From contig JANQMN010000105.1 of NCBI GenBank assembly GCA_028280065.1, forward strand, positions 62,001 through 126,000: 64,000 nt of DNA, given 5' to 3'. The notes beneath the pieces were generated by a model, which saw only the letters and a list, made by a program, of their open reading frames with translations, was not told the origin of the DNA and searched no databases. A program made the translations under genes and the position numbers. The stretch's first letter is position 1, and each line of letters begins with the position of its first letter. This document shows, piece after piece, positions 35,847-44,800 of the stretch. The stretch comes from Hahella sp. (lineage in GTDB: Bacteria; Pseudomonadota; Gammaproteobacteria; Pseudomonadales; Oleiphilaceae).

Positions 35847-36593
35847 TTAATGGTTTTCGGAATAAAAAATCCGCTCAAGAATACCTTGCGTTTGCAGTTC
35901 GGCCATCGCCTTGCGCATAGGTTCGATCAATTCTGTCCGAGTGGATTCCCGTGAAAAGTAGAGGTCTGCCGATGCAGTACTGATGGTATAGACCGACGTG
36001 ATTTCATGGACGGGAATTTTCAACTTCTCCAATGCGTAGTAAATCGTCTGATCAGCACCCGCCATGACATAGATTCTATCTCGCAAAAGCATCGTTACGC
36101 CTTGTTCCATTGACTCGAGGGAGATTTTTTCAACGCCCGTTAAATCGTCAAACTCCTTACTGTATTTTGAGCCGCGAATATGCCCGATGGTCTTACCTTT
36201 TAGTTCATCCAGCGTCTGAAGTCGCGGAGCACCGGCACGTCCGATCAGTAAGATGTTGGCTTTAACAACCCGCCCGACTGAAATGCCGATTTCTTTCGCC
36301 TGGGGGCTATTGAACATCACCGCAAAGTCGACATCACCTCTGGAGATTTCCAGGATAACGCGTGGATAGGGGCGAATGTGATTGGTGATCTTAAATCCTG
36401 TTTGCACTCTGAGCTTATCTACGAGTTCCGAAAGTAACCCGGCGCAATTTCCTTGTGCGTCTTTATATCCCCAAGGTTTCACATTGCTGGTTGAAAAACT
36501 TGCCGTTATCTCCGACCCGTTTGTTGCCATAACGGGCAAGCAAAGCACAGTAAACAGAAGTCCGAACAATAGTCTGCTGAAATCAGTGGACAT
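35847..36593 (-). CDS. Orphan periplasmic binding protein (SBP_bac_3 type)
   Basis: A 248-residue protein with signal peptide (cleaved near VMATN) and family 3 fold: GYKDAQGNCAGLLSELVDKL, YPRVILEISRGDVDFAVMF, then IGHIRGSKYSKEF. Different in sequence from the one at 23351. No transport partners nearby. Probably binds an amino acid or related small molecule. Confidence 0.85.
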   Translation of the reverse strand: MSTDFSRLLFGLLFTVLCLPVMATNGSEITASFSTSNVKPWGYKDAQGNCAGLLSELVDKLRVQTGFKITNHIRPYPRVILEISRGDVDFAVMFNSPQAKEIGISVGRVVKANILLIGRAGAPRLQTLDELKGKTIGHIRGSKYSKEFDDLTGVEKISLESMEQGVTMLLRDRIYVMAGADQTIYYALEKLKIPVHEITSVYTISTASADLYFSRESTRTELIEPMRKAMAELQTQGILERIFYSENH

Positions 36594-36743
36594 AGCAACC
36601 TGAGGTTAAACTTTCTTAAGTTGGGTAACTGATTGATTATATATATCTAGTTCAGAAATATCAGGCTTTATTAATGTTTGCTTCAGGCAGTTTTTTATGA
36701 ATACGAAAGCGATTGATAATTGTTGCCAAGCCATTTGTTACAT

Positions 36744-36757
36744 TAAGCTAGCTTAAA
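36744..36757. promoter_or_regulatory. 14-bp perfect palindrome upstream of the acyl-CoA dehydrogenase
   Basis: TTAAGCTAGCTTAA is a perfect palindrome 55 bases upstream of the acyl-CoA dehydrogenase ATG, a plausible operator position. The cognate regulator is unknown. Confidence 0.4.
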
Positions 36758-36812
36758 AACGTCGCTGACTACGTAGAATGCTCCTACAAAAACGCAAAAG
36801 TGAGGAGAAAAA

Positions 36813-38609
36813 ATGGCTGAGCCGGTGCTGAACCCGCGGGAACTGGAATTTCAACTTTACGAAGTTGCGAATACCGAAAGTCTGCTGGAAAGAGAGAAGT
36901 TTTCGGAACATTCCAGAGAAACAATCGATGCCATGTTGGATACCGCGCAGCGGGTTGCCGGTGACTTGTTCGCCAACCATAACCGCAAGGGGGATCTGCA
37001 GGAGCCACAGTTCATCGATGGCGAAGTCCATACCATTCCCGAAGTCAAAGAAGCATTTAGCGCTTTCGCCGAGACCGGGTTTCTGGCCGGCAGACAGAGC
37101 TTCGAAGAGGGAGGAATGCAACTACCGGAAATAGTCATGGCCTCTGCTATGGGAATATTTACGGCGGCCAATCCCGGCACTACGGGGTATCCTTTTCTCA
37201 CTATTGCGGCTGTCAATCTCATACAGCATTTTGCCAGTGACGAACTAAAAGCAACCTACCTGCCGCCGATGTTAGACGGTCGCTTTAGCGGCACCATGGC
37301 GCTGACCGAACCCCATGCAGGAAGTTCCCTGGCTGACATTTCAACCCAAGCCGTCGCGCTGGAAGACGGCAGTTATTCAATAAAGGGCAGCAAGCTTTAT
37401 ATTTCCGGTGGAGAGCAGGATATCACGGAAAATATCGTACACCTGGTATTGGCGAAGATAAAAGGCGGGCCTGCAGGGACCAAGGGAATTTCCTTGTTCT
37501 TGGTGCCGAAGCGGCGGTTGGATGCAGAGGGTCATTCAGGGGAAAAGAATGGCATTGCCCTGGCGGGATTAATCCACAAAATGGGTTATCGGGGGACGAC
37601 ATCGACAGCATTGAGCTTTGGTGGAGACGGCGAAACCATCGGTTACCTTATCGGCGAACCCCATCAAGGCCTCAAGTATATGTTCAAGATGATGAATGAG
37701 GCTCGTCTGGGTGTCGGCTTTGGTGCCGTGGTGATGGGATATCAGGGTTACCAATACTCGCTTGCCTATGCGAAAGACCGCACCCAGGGCAGGCCGATCG
37801 CGAACCCGGACCCTTCTCAACCACCCGTGTCTATCGTCCAGCACGCCGATGTGAAGCGGATGTTGTTGGAACAAAAAGCCCTGGTGGAAGGTGGCTATGC
37901 CCTATGTATGTATGGGGCGCGTCTGATTGATGACCAGCAGACCCATCCCGATCAACAGGCGCGGGAAGAAGCGGGTCTACTACTTGATTTGCTGACACCC
38001 ATGATCAAGGCCTGGCCTTCAGAGTACTGCACCAAGGCTAATGACCTGGCGATTCAGGTATTAGGCGGCGCGGGCTACACCAGGGATTACCCGGTCGAAC
38101 AGTACTGGCGGGATAACCGGCTGAATCCAATTCATGAAGGAACTAACGGTATTCAGGCATTGGATTTGTTGGGGCGGAAAGTCTGGCTGAAAAACGGTAA
38201 GCCCTTGCAATTGCTGCATCAGCGTATGCTGAAGGACATATCTGCAGTCGCTGAGGAGAACCGGGAACTTGCTTCCTCTTTGGAGGTAACTCTGGGCAAG
38301 ATCGCGAAATTAGTCCCGACGTTTGGCCAGGCCATGCAAAAAACCGGTCCGGAAACTGTATTGGCAAATGCCAGTTGCTTCCTGAACCTTATGGGCAATA
38401 CCGTTGTCGCCTGGATGTGGCTGAGAATGGCAAACATTGTCGCAGAGAAATTACCTGAGGCGGTAGGGAATGATAAAGACTTCTATGCAGGAAAGTTGCA
38501 AGCTGCGCGCTACTTCTTCCGCTGGCAGTTACCTCTTGTGGAAAGGGATCTGCAACTTTTAGAAGGCCTCGATACCACCTGTTTGGATATGCGGGAAAGC
38601 TGGTTTTGA
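36813..38609 (+). CDS. Acyl-CoA dehydrogenase, DmdC-like size class
   Basis: A 598-residue flavoenzyme, longer than standard 380-residue acyl-CoA dehydrogenases. It has an extra N-terminal domain, MALTEPHAGSSLADI (FAD/acyl binding), GAGYTRDYPVEQYWRDNRLNPIHEGTNG with the catalytic Glu in HEGTNG, and a C-terminal extension. This layout is shared with DmdC (methylthiopropanoyl-CoA dehydrogenase) and related FadE-like proteins. It oxidises acyl-CoA to enoyl-CoA. The actual substrate is uncertain. Strong ribosome site GAGGAG. Confidence 0.88.
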   Translation: MAEPVLNPRELEFQLYEVANTESLLEREKFSEHSRETIDAMLDTAQRVAGDLFANHNRKGDLQEPQFIDGEVHTIPEVKEAFSAFAETGFLAGRQSFEEGGMQLPEIVMASAMGIFTAANPGTTGYPFLTIAAVNLIQHFASDELKATYLPPMLDGRFSGTMALTEPHAGSSLADISTQAVALEDGSYSIKGSKLYISGGEQDITENIVHLVLAKIKGGPAGTKGISLFLVPKRRLDAEGHSGEKNGIALAGLIHKMGYRGTTSTALSFGGDGETIGYLIGEPHQGLKYMFKMMNEARLGVGFGAVVMGYQGYQYSLAYAKDRTQGRPIANPDPSQPPVSIVQHADVKRMLLEQKALVEGGYALCMYGARLIDDQQTHPDQQAREEAGLLLDLLTPMIKAWPSEYCTKANDLAIQVLGGAGYTRDYPVEQYWRDNRLNPIHEGTNGIQALDLLGRKVWLKNGKPLQLLHQRMLKDISAVAEENRELASSLEVTLGKIAKLVPTFGQAMQKTGPETVLANASCFLNLMGNTVVAWMWLRMANIVAEKLPEAVGNDKDFYAGKLQAARYFFRWQLPLVERDLQLLEGLDTTCLDMRESWF

Positions 38610-38619
38610 AGGTGGAGTA

Positions 38620-39417
38620 TTAGTCGACATGCTGCTGGGCAATCACGGATTGAGAAAAGTGTCCGTTTTCCAGAAAATTGACAATTTCCTGCAGTACGGT
38701 GGGATTGCGCCGGATGCTCACATGGTTCTCGTCGACAACCAGAAAGTCATCCATTTCGTCCAGCTTCGCGCCTTCCACGGTGACAGTTCCATCATGGGGT
38801 TCGGGAAGGTCGGAAAAGGGTACCCAGCGGTTGTTGCTATTGCCGGTGATAATACCGATGTTGACCTGAAGCGGTTCGAGGCTTGTCATCAATAATCCGT
38901 CTTTTGCCAGCGAAAGTGCTGCCGGCCCGATAACCAGGTCGGCCAGCGGCCAGTCTTTAAACTGGTCGACCAACTCGGAACCTTGATTCGGCGGGCTCAA
39001 CATCACAATCCGGCCCTGTTTCGGCAGTTCGCTGTCTTGCAGCGCAGTCCGCGCGACAATACCGCCCAATGAATGGGAAACAATATGAACGGCACCGTTC
39101 ACCGCTCCTTCACACTGTTGGATTGCCGGGAGTAAGTATTCCCGGGCAATCGTCTCCAAAGGTTCTCGGGCCGAAGGATAATCGACATTGACAGTAGCGT
39201 ATCCTTGCTCAAGTAAATAACTTTCCACCGGTTGCATCGCAAACCGGGATCGCCATAAGCCATGAACAAGAACAACGCATTCACCTTTTGCAGCTAACGG
39301 TTGCGGGTGCTTCAAAACCGTGGAACAAGCGGATAGCAGCAAGACAGCGGCAAATCCAAGAATAAGCCTGATCAACGGGAAAGTAGATGGCCGCACTGTT
39401 GGAAGTATTGAGAGCAT
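38620..39417 (-). CDS. Lipoprotein alpha/beta hydrolase
   Basis: A 265-residue predicted lipase/esterase. Lipobox LLSAC after an N-terminal hydrophobic segment, oxyanion region VLVHGLW, and nucleophile Ser in SHSLGG. It resembles the membrane-anchored esterases related to PGAP1-like or LipA hydrolases. Probably anchored in the outer membrane. Convergent with the acyl-CoA dehydrogenase gene, 10 bases apart. Confidence 0.82.
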   Translation of the reverse strand: MLSILPTVRPSTFPLIRLILGFAAVLLLSACSTVLKHPQPLAAKGECVVLVHGLWRSRFAMQPVESYLLEQGYATVNVDYPSAREPLETIAREYLLPAIQQCEGAVNGAVHIVSHSLGGIVARTALQDSELPKQGRIVMLSPPNQGSELVDQFKDWPLADLVIGPAALSLAKDGLLMTSLEPLQVNIGIITGNSNNRWVPFSDLPEPHDGTVTVEGAKLDEMDDFLVVDENHVSIRRNPTVLQEIVNFLENGHFSQSVIAQQHVD

Positions 39418-39572
39418 GGGTTGTATCTGTATTGAACAAATTAAATGACCGGCGGTCAGTTATGTCTTGAGTGTATTTTATTCAATTGTATTTCGCAACG
39501 TCGTTTATTAATGGGAACCTGTTTTGGTTTTTTTGAATAACTCGGCGGCTCTTCTTTTTGACCTAACAGAGC

Positions 39573-40574
39573 CTAGAGAAGCAATAGATCATAGTCTTGG
39601 CATTCATTAAACCTTTCAATTGCCGCTACCAGTTTATCCGCTGGGTCATTGACGCAACTACCACCGGGAACGGCGAGTCCTTCATCATACAAGCCTACAA
39701 ATATGGATATGCCTTTATCCCGCGCAGACAGTAAAATTTGTTGAATACTTTGCAGTTTGGGCGGTGAGAAAGTCCCTTCGTTAAACGCCTTCTCTAGTGG
39801 CGTGCCATAGGCGGCATAAGTAGGATTCAGGTGCATATTGATTTCGATATCGTATTTCTTTGCTATAGCAGATAGGTATTCAATTCCGCTGACAATATCC
39901 TCGATGGCTTCGGCTTCAGTCATGCCGGGCACCGGTTTCAGCATGAAATAGGTTTTCAACTTAAATTGGTGCTGCGCCAGTTTTTCAGCCAGCTCCTCAA
40001 ATGATCGGATCGTCAGCCCTTTAAAAAAGACCTGGTTGCGAAGATCGTCATCGAACGCCTCGAAACCAACGGCAATTTCCAATTGGGTATGGGTTTCTCC
40101 CTCCTTCAGCACCCTGGCCAGAATTTCCAGTTCTTCTATGTCCACATACTCGGGTCTGGTTTCAATACATAATGTCTTAGCTGAGGGGCAAGTCATGTTC
40201 ATCTTGGCGATGAAGTAGAACAATGCCGTACTCGAAAAGGTATCTTCGTCCAAAATGGAACCGTTGTTGGAAACGATGACTTTTCGGATTTCAGACCTGT
40301 TTTCCTCGGAAACGACATAGTCAAAAACATAATCGACTTGCTTCATCAACTTGTCGAACGGGACATGAAACTGGGACATCTTCGAAGGCAAGTTGCAGCC
40401 TAAACATTTCGACCATCGACAGGCTTGGGAATAAAAAACGATAAATAAAGTCAACCCGTCTGTGGATTGCTGGAACCAATGTTGTGCCGGAAGGCTGGGA
40501 TTCTGTGCCTCACCGAAATGATAGCTTTTACCGACACTTTCCGTGCGGTATAGAATGGCTTCAGAGAGCTCCAT
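39573..40574 (-). CDS. Radical SAM protein, unassigned
   Basis: A 333-residue protein. The iron-sulfur ligands appear as CRWSKCLGC, a Cx4Cx2C pattern in place of the usual Cx3Cx2C. The rest has the Elp3/MiaB/NifB-type radical SAM barrel, including IETRPEYVD and GFEAFDDDLRN. Its overall look is close to the archaeosine-related (TIGR01210) and Elp3-like groups, but the substrate is unknown. ATG at 40574 is chosen because AGGGGAA lies just before it. Solitary. Confidence 0.78.
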   Translation of the reverse strand: MELSEAILYRTESVGKSYHFGEAQNPSLPAQHWFQQSTDGLTLFIVFYSQACRWSKCLGCNLPSKMSQFHVPFDKLMKQVDYVFDYVVSEENRSEIRKVIVSNNGSILDEDTFSSTALFYFIAKMNMTCPSAKTLCIETRPEYVDIEELEILARVLKEGETHTQLEIAVGFEAFDDDLRNQVFFKGLTIRSFEELAEKLAQHQFKLKTYFMLKPVPGMTEAEAIEDIVSGIEYLSAIAKKYDIEINMHLNPTYAAYGTPLEKAFNEGTFSPPKLQSIQQILLSARDKGISIFVGLYDEGLAVPGGSCVNDPADKLVAAIERFNECQDYDLLLL

Positions 40575-41179
40575 CGGTATTCCCCTGTATGGCATGAAAA
40601 AGCGAACGAATGTAGCCTGACCAGCCTGCTACGTCTGAACGGAATTCTTAGCCGGATAATCGATAATGTCAACGAAATCAAACAAGTTAGCAAATTAATT
40701 AGAGCTGAGATCTGTACCTCAGAGCTGCAAAAGTGGCCGGTTGGCATTAAGCTTCAGGCGATGCGGCCCGTGGCTATAGTGCGGATTTCCTGTGCTCCGT
40801 CTTGTGCTTATCTAGCCTCATGAGTAAAAAGGTTGGGTACGCCATCAAACAAAATCGAACGGTATTTCTCCAAACTGGAAACCGGCCAAAATAGAGCCAA
40901 TATCCTACGAATTTGCCTTGTTCGAGTTTAAGGCAGGTCATACAGTTTCCAGCTAATAGATATGGTTTCTTAAGCGATACTTTTACTCAAGGAGAGCACT
41001 CCTATATTGTTAACACGCGATGCACCGCTGCCGATTTGATTTAAATGGCTATCGAGCTGATGCTGTTGAATATAGTCTCTCTCTACTATCAACGGCTCAA
41101 ACCAGCAGCGCAGGCCCGAATGCATCTAATGGGCAATGGTCTAAACTGCAGGGCAACTGCTTGGAGGCGGATAACTCCT
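40575..41179. other. Intergenic region, 605 bases
   Basis: No gene recognised. It has an imperfect stem near 40914-40935 (TGCCTT / AAGGCA), enclosed by an 8-bp inverted repeat CTGGAAAC (40875) / GTTTCCAG (40945). The last 135 bases are open in frame with the next gene but lack features of coding sequence. Confidence 0.45.
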
Positions 41180-42022
41180 ATGAAAACAGATGAAACGCTT
41201 TATATCTCCGATTTGGACGGGACACTCCTGAGAGATGATCAAACCCTTTCTGAACAAACCTCTTCATACTTGATGAATGCCGTAAGTAGTGGCCTGAATT
41301 TCACCTTTGCAACAGCAAGGTCGGTTGTTTCCAGTGAGTTTGTTTTGCAGGGTCTGGGTCTTCAACTACCCGTCATCCTCTATAATGGCGCGCAAATTTA
41401 TTGTCCAAAAGAGAAGAGATATATTCATACTGAGTACATGGCCCCCGCTGTTTTCTCGGATTTATTGCAAAGGTTCTTTCAGGATGGTCTTGATCCTGTA
41501 GTCCATTGCGTGGATAAAAACGAAGACCTGCGGGTTTACTTCCAATCCGTTTCAAACGAGAGCAGCGGGAAGTGGATAAACTCAAGATTGAAAAACGGGG
41601 ACGAAAGATTCCGAGTTACCGTAGATTTTTCTGAGATCGAGGCAGACAAAGTCATTGAGATAATGGCTGTTGGTCCTCAAGAGCGGCTAAAAGCATACGA
41701 AGCCATGCTTGATGCTGAGCCGACAATCTCGTGGGTGTTATCTGAAGATATTTATTGTGAAGGATATTATTGGCTTGAGGTCTACCATGCCAATGCCAAC
41801 AAAGGCAATGCGGTGAGAAAACTCCAGGATCATCTGGGTCTGGCTAATGTAGTGTCATTTGGCGATAACTACAATGACTTGCCAATGTTTAGGGTATCAA
41901 CAAGATCATTTGCTGTGGGTAACGCAAACGAAATTGTTAAGCAGGTCGCTAGTGAGGTTATTGGTTTGAACAATGATGGCGCTGTGGTTGCGTACATGAA
42001 AAAGTATGTAGCAAATCTCTGA
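41180..42022 (+). CDS. HAD-superfamily phosphatase, Cof type
   Basis: A 280-residue haloacid dehalogenase-like hydrolase, Cof subfamily. Motif I SDLDGTLL (nucleophile Asp), motif II Thr in ATARS, motif III Lys in NANKGNAV, motif IV FGDNYNDLPMF. A large cap (C2) domain lies between II and III. Such enzymes dephosphorylate sugar or cofactor phosphates in the cytoplasm. ATG at 41180 is chosen because GGAGG lies 11 bases upstream. Confidence 0.88.
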   Translation: MKTDETLYISDLDGTLLRDDQTLSEQTSSYLMNAVSSGLNFTFATARSVVSSEFVLQGLGLQLPVILYNGAQIYCPKEKRYIHTEYMAPAVFSDLLQRFFQDGLDPVVHCVDKNEDLRVYFQSVSNESSGKWINSRLKNGDERFRVTVDFSEIEADKVIEIMAVGPQERLKAYEAMLDAEPTISWVLSEDIYCEGYYWLEVYHANANKGNAVRKLQDHLGLANVVSFGDNYNDLPMFRVSTRSFAVGNANEIVKQVASEVIGLNNDGAVVAYMKKYVANL

Positions 42023-42118
42023 ACTTAATGTGCTATCTATATGGGACACTACACTAGCTACAGGGGCTGGTAAAACGGGGCAAAATGCACCGCACGGGCA
42101 CATACGAATTCAGATCTT

Positions 42119-42141
42119 TACAGGCAAAAAAGTTGCCTGTA
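42119..42141. repeat. Inverted repeat before the AraC-type gene
   Basis: TACAGGCA and TGCCTGTA form a perfect 8-bp repeat with a 7-base A-rich spacer. It lies between the HAD gene and the AraC-type regulator gene; it may terminate the first or be an operator for the second. Confidence 0.45.
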
Positions 42142-42261
42142 GGAGGTGAGCAATTTTGTCCAAGATTTCAATCTTCATGACAGGTAGATTGGTTTACATG
42201 ATGCTTTAACCCAACTGGGCGCCAATAGTCGGAATAATCATCTGTGGCCAGGATTCAAATC

Positions 42262-43089
42262 ATGAGACAACTTAACCACTTCCACTTTGCCAAAAACGAT
42301 CACCTCTCGGACATTACCGTCTTGCAGGCGGAAATGCATGATTTTTCCTATGACAAGCATGCCCATGAGGAATATTCATTCGGTGTAACACTGTCCGGCA
42401 GGCAGGATTTCTTTTGTGGTGGAGCACATCATCGCAGCCATCCGGGAAATATTATTGTCTTTAATCCCGGTGAAGTACACGACGGCCATTCAGGTGTGGA
42501 AGAACCGTTGCGCTACAGCATGGTTTACATCCACCCCAAACAGCTCGAACCCATGTTGGCCAGTGTGGGGATTCGGCATGCAAAAGATTTTCAGATAGCT
42601 CAAACCTTAATACAGGATGAGTCCTTACGTAGGTGCATTCTTAATTTGGCAAGATTGTTCGAGCTAGACACCGGTAATAAGCTTGAACTGGAGTGCGAAT
42701 TGTTTCAACTCGCCACCTGCATTGCCCGGCGTCATAGTCAGCTAGAGTCTGTAGACACCAACAATAAACCGGATCGCCTATTATTCCGAGCTAAAGAATA
42801 TATTCACAGCCATTTGCGAGATGATCTTTCTCTCGACGACATCAGTCAGGCAGCGAGTCTGTCGAAATTTCATTTCCTGCGCATGTTTCGCCGCCAGTTC
42901 GGGATTACTCCCCACCAATACATCGTCAATTGCCGGATCAATCAGGCGCGTAGAGCACTGGAGGCAGGTACGCCTATTGACGATCTGGTTTATGAATATG
43001 GCTTCGCCGATGTCAGCCACTTCAATCGGCGCTTTAAGCCCATATACGGTATGACGCACCGGCAGTACCAGCTCAGCGTTAGTCGCTGA
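42262..43089 (+). CDS. AraC-family transcriptional regulator
   Basis: A 275-residue regulator. N-terminal cupin-like ligand domain (HAHEEYSFGVTLSG, FNPGEVHDG) and C-terminal double helix-turn-helix with IAQ-type helix LSLDDISQAASLSKFHFLRMF and the family end SHFNRRFKPIYGMTHRQY. ATG at 42262 follows AGGA; a GTG 18 bases upstream is possible. The LysE exporter gene immediately downstream is the likely regulated partner. Confidence 0.92.
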   Translation: MRQLNHFHFAKNDHLSDITVLQAEMHDFSYDKHAHEEYSFGVTLSGRQDFFCGGAHHRSHPGNIIVFNPGEVHDGHSGVEEPLRYSMVYIHPKQLEPMLASVGIRHAKDFQIAQTLIQDESLRRCILNLARLFELDTGNKLELECELFQLATCIARRHSQLESVDTNNKPDRLLFRAKEYIHSHLRDDLSLDDISQAASLSKFHFLRMFRRQFGITPHQYIVNCRINQARRALEAGTPIDDLVYEYGFADVSHFNRRFKPIYGMTHRQYQLSVSR

Positions 43090-43122
43090 CTTTTTACCCT
43101 TTTTCCAACCCGTTTGTGATGT

Positions 43123-43139
43123 CCCACCCTTTGGGTGGG
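43123..43139 (+). terminator. Hairpin between the AraC and LysE genes
   Basis: CCCACCC and GGGTGGG form a perfect 7-bp stem with a 3-base loop (TTT). No T tract follows, so it may attenuate rather than stop read-through into the exporter gene. Confidence 0.5.
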
Positions 43140-43178
43140 GTACGTCTCGCATCGATACGCCTTTATGGAGCATGCCAA

Positions 43179-43787
43179 ATGATTGAGATTCTCGCCTACG
43201 CATTCGGCATCATGTATTCGCCGGGACCGGTAAATTTGTTGAGCCTAAATGTCGGTTTGAACGGTCAGTTCAAATCCTCGGTGGGGTTCTTTGCCGGGGT
43301 AGCTGTCGCCATGTTGATCATGTTTCTTACCTTTGGCTACACCGGGTCCTGGTTGATCAGCGAACGCAATCAACTGCTGATCGGCTTTCTGGGCTGCCTT
43401 TATATCGGCTATCTGGCTTATAAGATTGGCCGTGCCAACATCGACCTTAACAACACCAAGCTGAAATCCACTAAGCTTAATTTTCAGGACGGTTTGCTGA
43501 TGCAACTACTGAATCCCAAAGGCCTGATTGCAACTCTTCCTATCGCCACGGTTCAATTCCCCGCTGCCCATATTACCGGTCTGCAAATCGCCCTTTGGTC
43601 GGTGCTGCTCTCCCTAATGGCTTTTGGTGCACCCAGTAGCTATTCCCTGATGGGGGCCAGGATGAGTAAGCTCGTCAGCAAGCCGCGGTATTTCAAGATT
43701 ATCAATATCACCATGTCGCTATTGCTGTTCCTGGTAGCTATTAATATTGCGGCGGAGCATGTTCTATCGGCTATTAGCGCATTTTAG
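43179..43787 (+). CDS. LysE-family exporter
   Basis: A 202-residue inner-membrane protein with about six hydrophobic segments. The N-terminal SPGPVNLLSLNVGL motif and LNPKGLI segment are typical of the LysE/RhtB superfamily, which exports amino acids or analogues. The ATG at 43179 has GGAG 8 bases upstream. It is downstream of, and probably controlled by, the AraC-type regulator. Confidence 0.88.
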   Translation: MIEILAYAFGIMYSPGPVNLLSLNVGLNGQFKSSVGFFAGVAVAMLIMFLTFGYTGSWLISERNQLLIGFLGCLYIGYLAYKIGRANIDLNNTKLKSTKLNFQDGLLMQLLNPKGLIATLPIATVQFPAAHITGLQIALWSVLLSLMAFGAPSSYSLMGARMSKLVSKPRYFKIINITMSLLLFLVAINIAAEHVLSAISAF

Positions 43788-43943
43788 ATTTGTGGAAAGC
43801 AAGACCCTATAGCCATTACCGTTGTCCTATTACTTGGGAGCACCGGAAATAAACCGCCAGGTCATTGGTTCTTGCCAGTTCAACGGAAGCGCGACGCAGG
43901 CAACTTGTGGAGCTCCTGAACCAGCTAATCAGGATATAGCGCT

Positions 43944-44657
43944 TTACATCCCGATATTGCGTACAAAATTATAGTCGGCGGCTCCTTTCTTAACGCTGTA
44001 AAGGGCTGCCGGACGTTTGCCGACGATTTTGGTCTCCCCGGTATCGTTAAGTAAATCTGCCTGCTCGACACGGCGCCGAAACGACTTTTTCTGCAGGGGT
44101 TTACCAATGAGTAACTCGTGCAGGTGTTGTAGTTCGCCCAAGGTGAATTTGGCCGGTAAGGCGTAGACCGGAATCAGGGAATAGAGGGCTTTTTGCCGTA
44201 AACGTTCCAGCGCATCCCGGATAATAGCCGCATGATCAAATGCCAGTTCCATCCCGTCCAACTCTTCGACATTGATCCATTGTGCTTCCGAAACCCGGTT
44301 GCTGGTAGGTGCACATTCCCGGTATGCCATTAAAGCCACATAGGTAGTGGTCACGGACCAACCGCGCTTATCCCGGGTGGCGTTTCCGTAGGCTTTGAGT
44401 GACTCCAAATAGGGGGGACGAATGCCGGTTTTATCTTTCAAAATTCGGACAGCGGTGGCTTCCAGGGAAGCATCTTCGGTTGGATGCACGAAGCCGCCAG
44501 GCAGTGCCCACTTGTTTTGCTCCGGGTGATTAGTACGTTTGATAAGCAGACAGTTCAACGCCTTTTCATGAAAAGCGAATAAGACGGCATCTACCGTTAC
44601 GAAGGGTTGTGGGTATTTGTGGTGGTCGTACTGGGCCAGGTACTCGCTTTCGTCCAT
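43944..44657 (-). CDS. nrtR: Nudix-HTH regulator of the NrtR type
   Basis: A 237-residue protein: Nudix domain (about 15-150) then a winged-helix domain (about 155-230) with KFTLGELQHLHELLIG and KSFRRRVEQADLL, as in NrtR. NrtR regulators respond to ADP-ribose-type ligands and control NAD genes. The Nudix box is degenerate: after GGFVHPTE there is an extra residue pair and the RE..EE cluster is RILKDK, so the catalytic glutamates are missing. That points to a sensor, not an enzyme. Divergent from the operon at 44801 with three candidate operators between. Confidence 0.85.
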   Translation of the reverse strand: MDESEYLAQYDHHKYPQPFVTVDAVLFAFHEKALNCLLIKRTNHPEQNKWALPGGFVHPTEDASLEATAVRILKDKTGIRPPYLESLKAYGNATRDKRGWSVTTTYVALMAYRECAPTSNRVSEAQWINVEELDGMELAFDHAAIIRDALERLRQKALYSLIPVYALPAKFTLGELQHLHELLIGKPLQKKSFRRRVEQADLLNDTGETKIVGKRPAALYSVKKGAADYNFVRNIGM

Positions 44658-44701
44658 CGTGCTTGCTGCTGTTTGTTGGTTATAAGATAAGACTAAATAA
44701 T

Positions 44702-44720
44702 TATTGTCATTATGCCACTA
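44702..44720. promoter_or_regulatory. NrtR-like operator, site 1
   Basis: A 19-bp dyad centred at 44711 with core TTGTC-ATTAT-GCCAC; two mismatches between arms. Nearest to the nrtR start, so probably autoregulatory. Confidence 0.6.
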
Positions 44721-44737
44721 TATCTATTGACGCAAAA

Positions 44738-44754
44738 AGTGTCTTTATGCCACT
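44738..44754. promoter_or_regulatory. NrtR-like operator, site 2
   Basis: A dyad centred at 44746, core GTGTC-TTTAT-GCCAC, same arrangement as site 1. It begins 5 bases after a TTGACG element (44727-44732) that could be the -35 box of the plus-strand operon, so binding would block the promoter. Confidence 0.62.
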
Positions 44755-44766
44755 ATAAATGCATAA

Positions 44767-44783
44767 AGTGGCGTTAGGACACT
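44767..44783. promoter_or_regulatory. NrtR-like operator, site 3
   Basis: A dyad centred at 44775, core GTGGC-GTTAG-GACAC, the same arms as sites 1 and 2 in inverted order. It ends 17 bases before the ATG at 44801. Sites 1-3 share the pattern KTGKC-N5-GNCAC or its near equivalent. Confidence 0.62.
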
Positions 44784-44800
44784 ATAAGTGGGAGGTAATT

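Noticed and set aside
12852-40943. 13-mer AGGCAGGTCATAC shared by two intergenic regions (12852 and 40931)
   Set aside because: Repeats of 13 bases are expected by chance dozens of times in 64 kb on two strands; the flanks do not align well.
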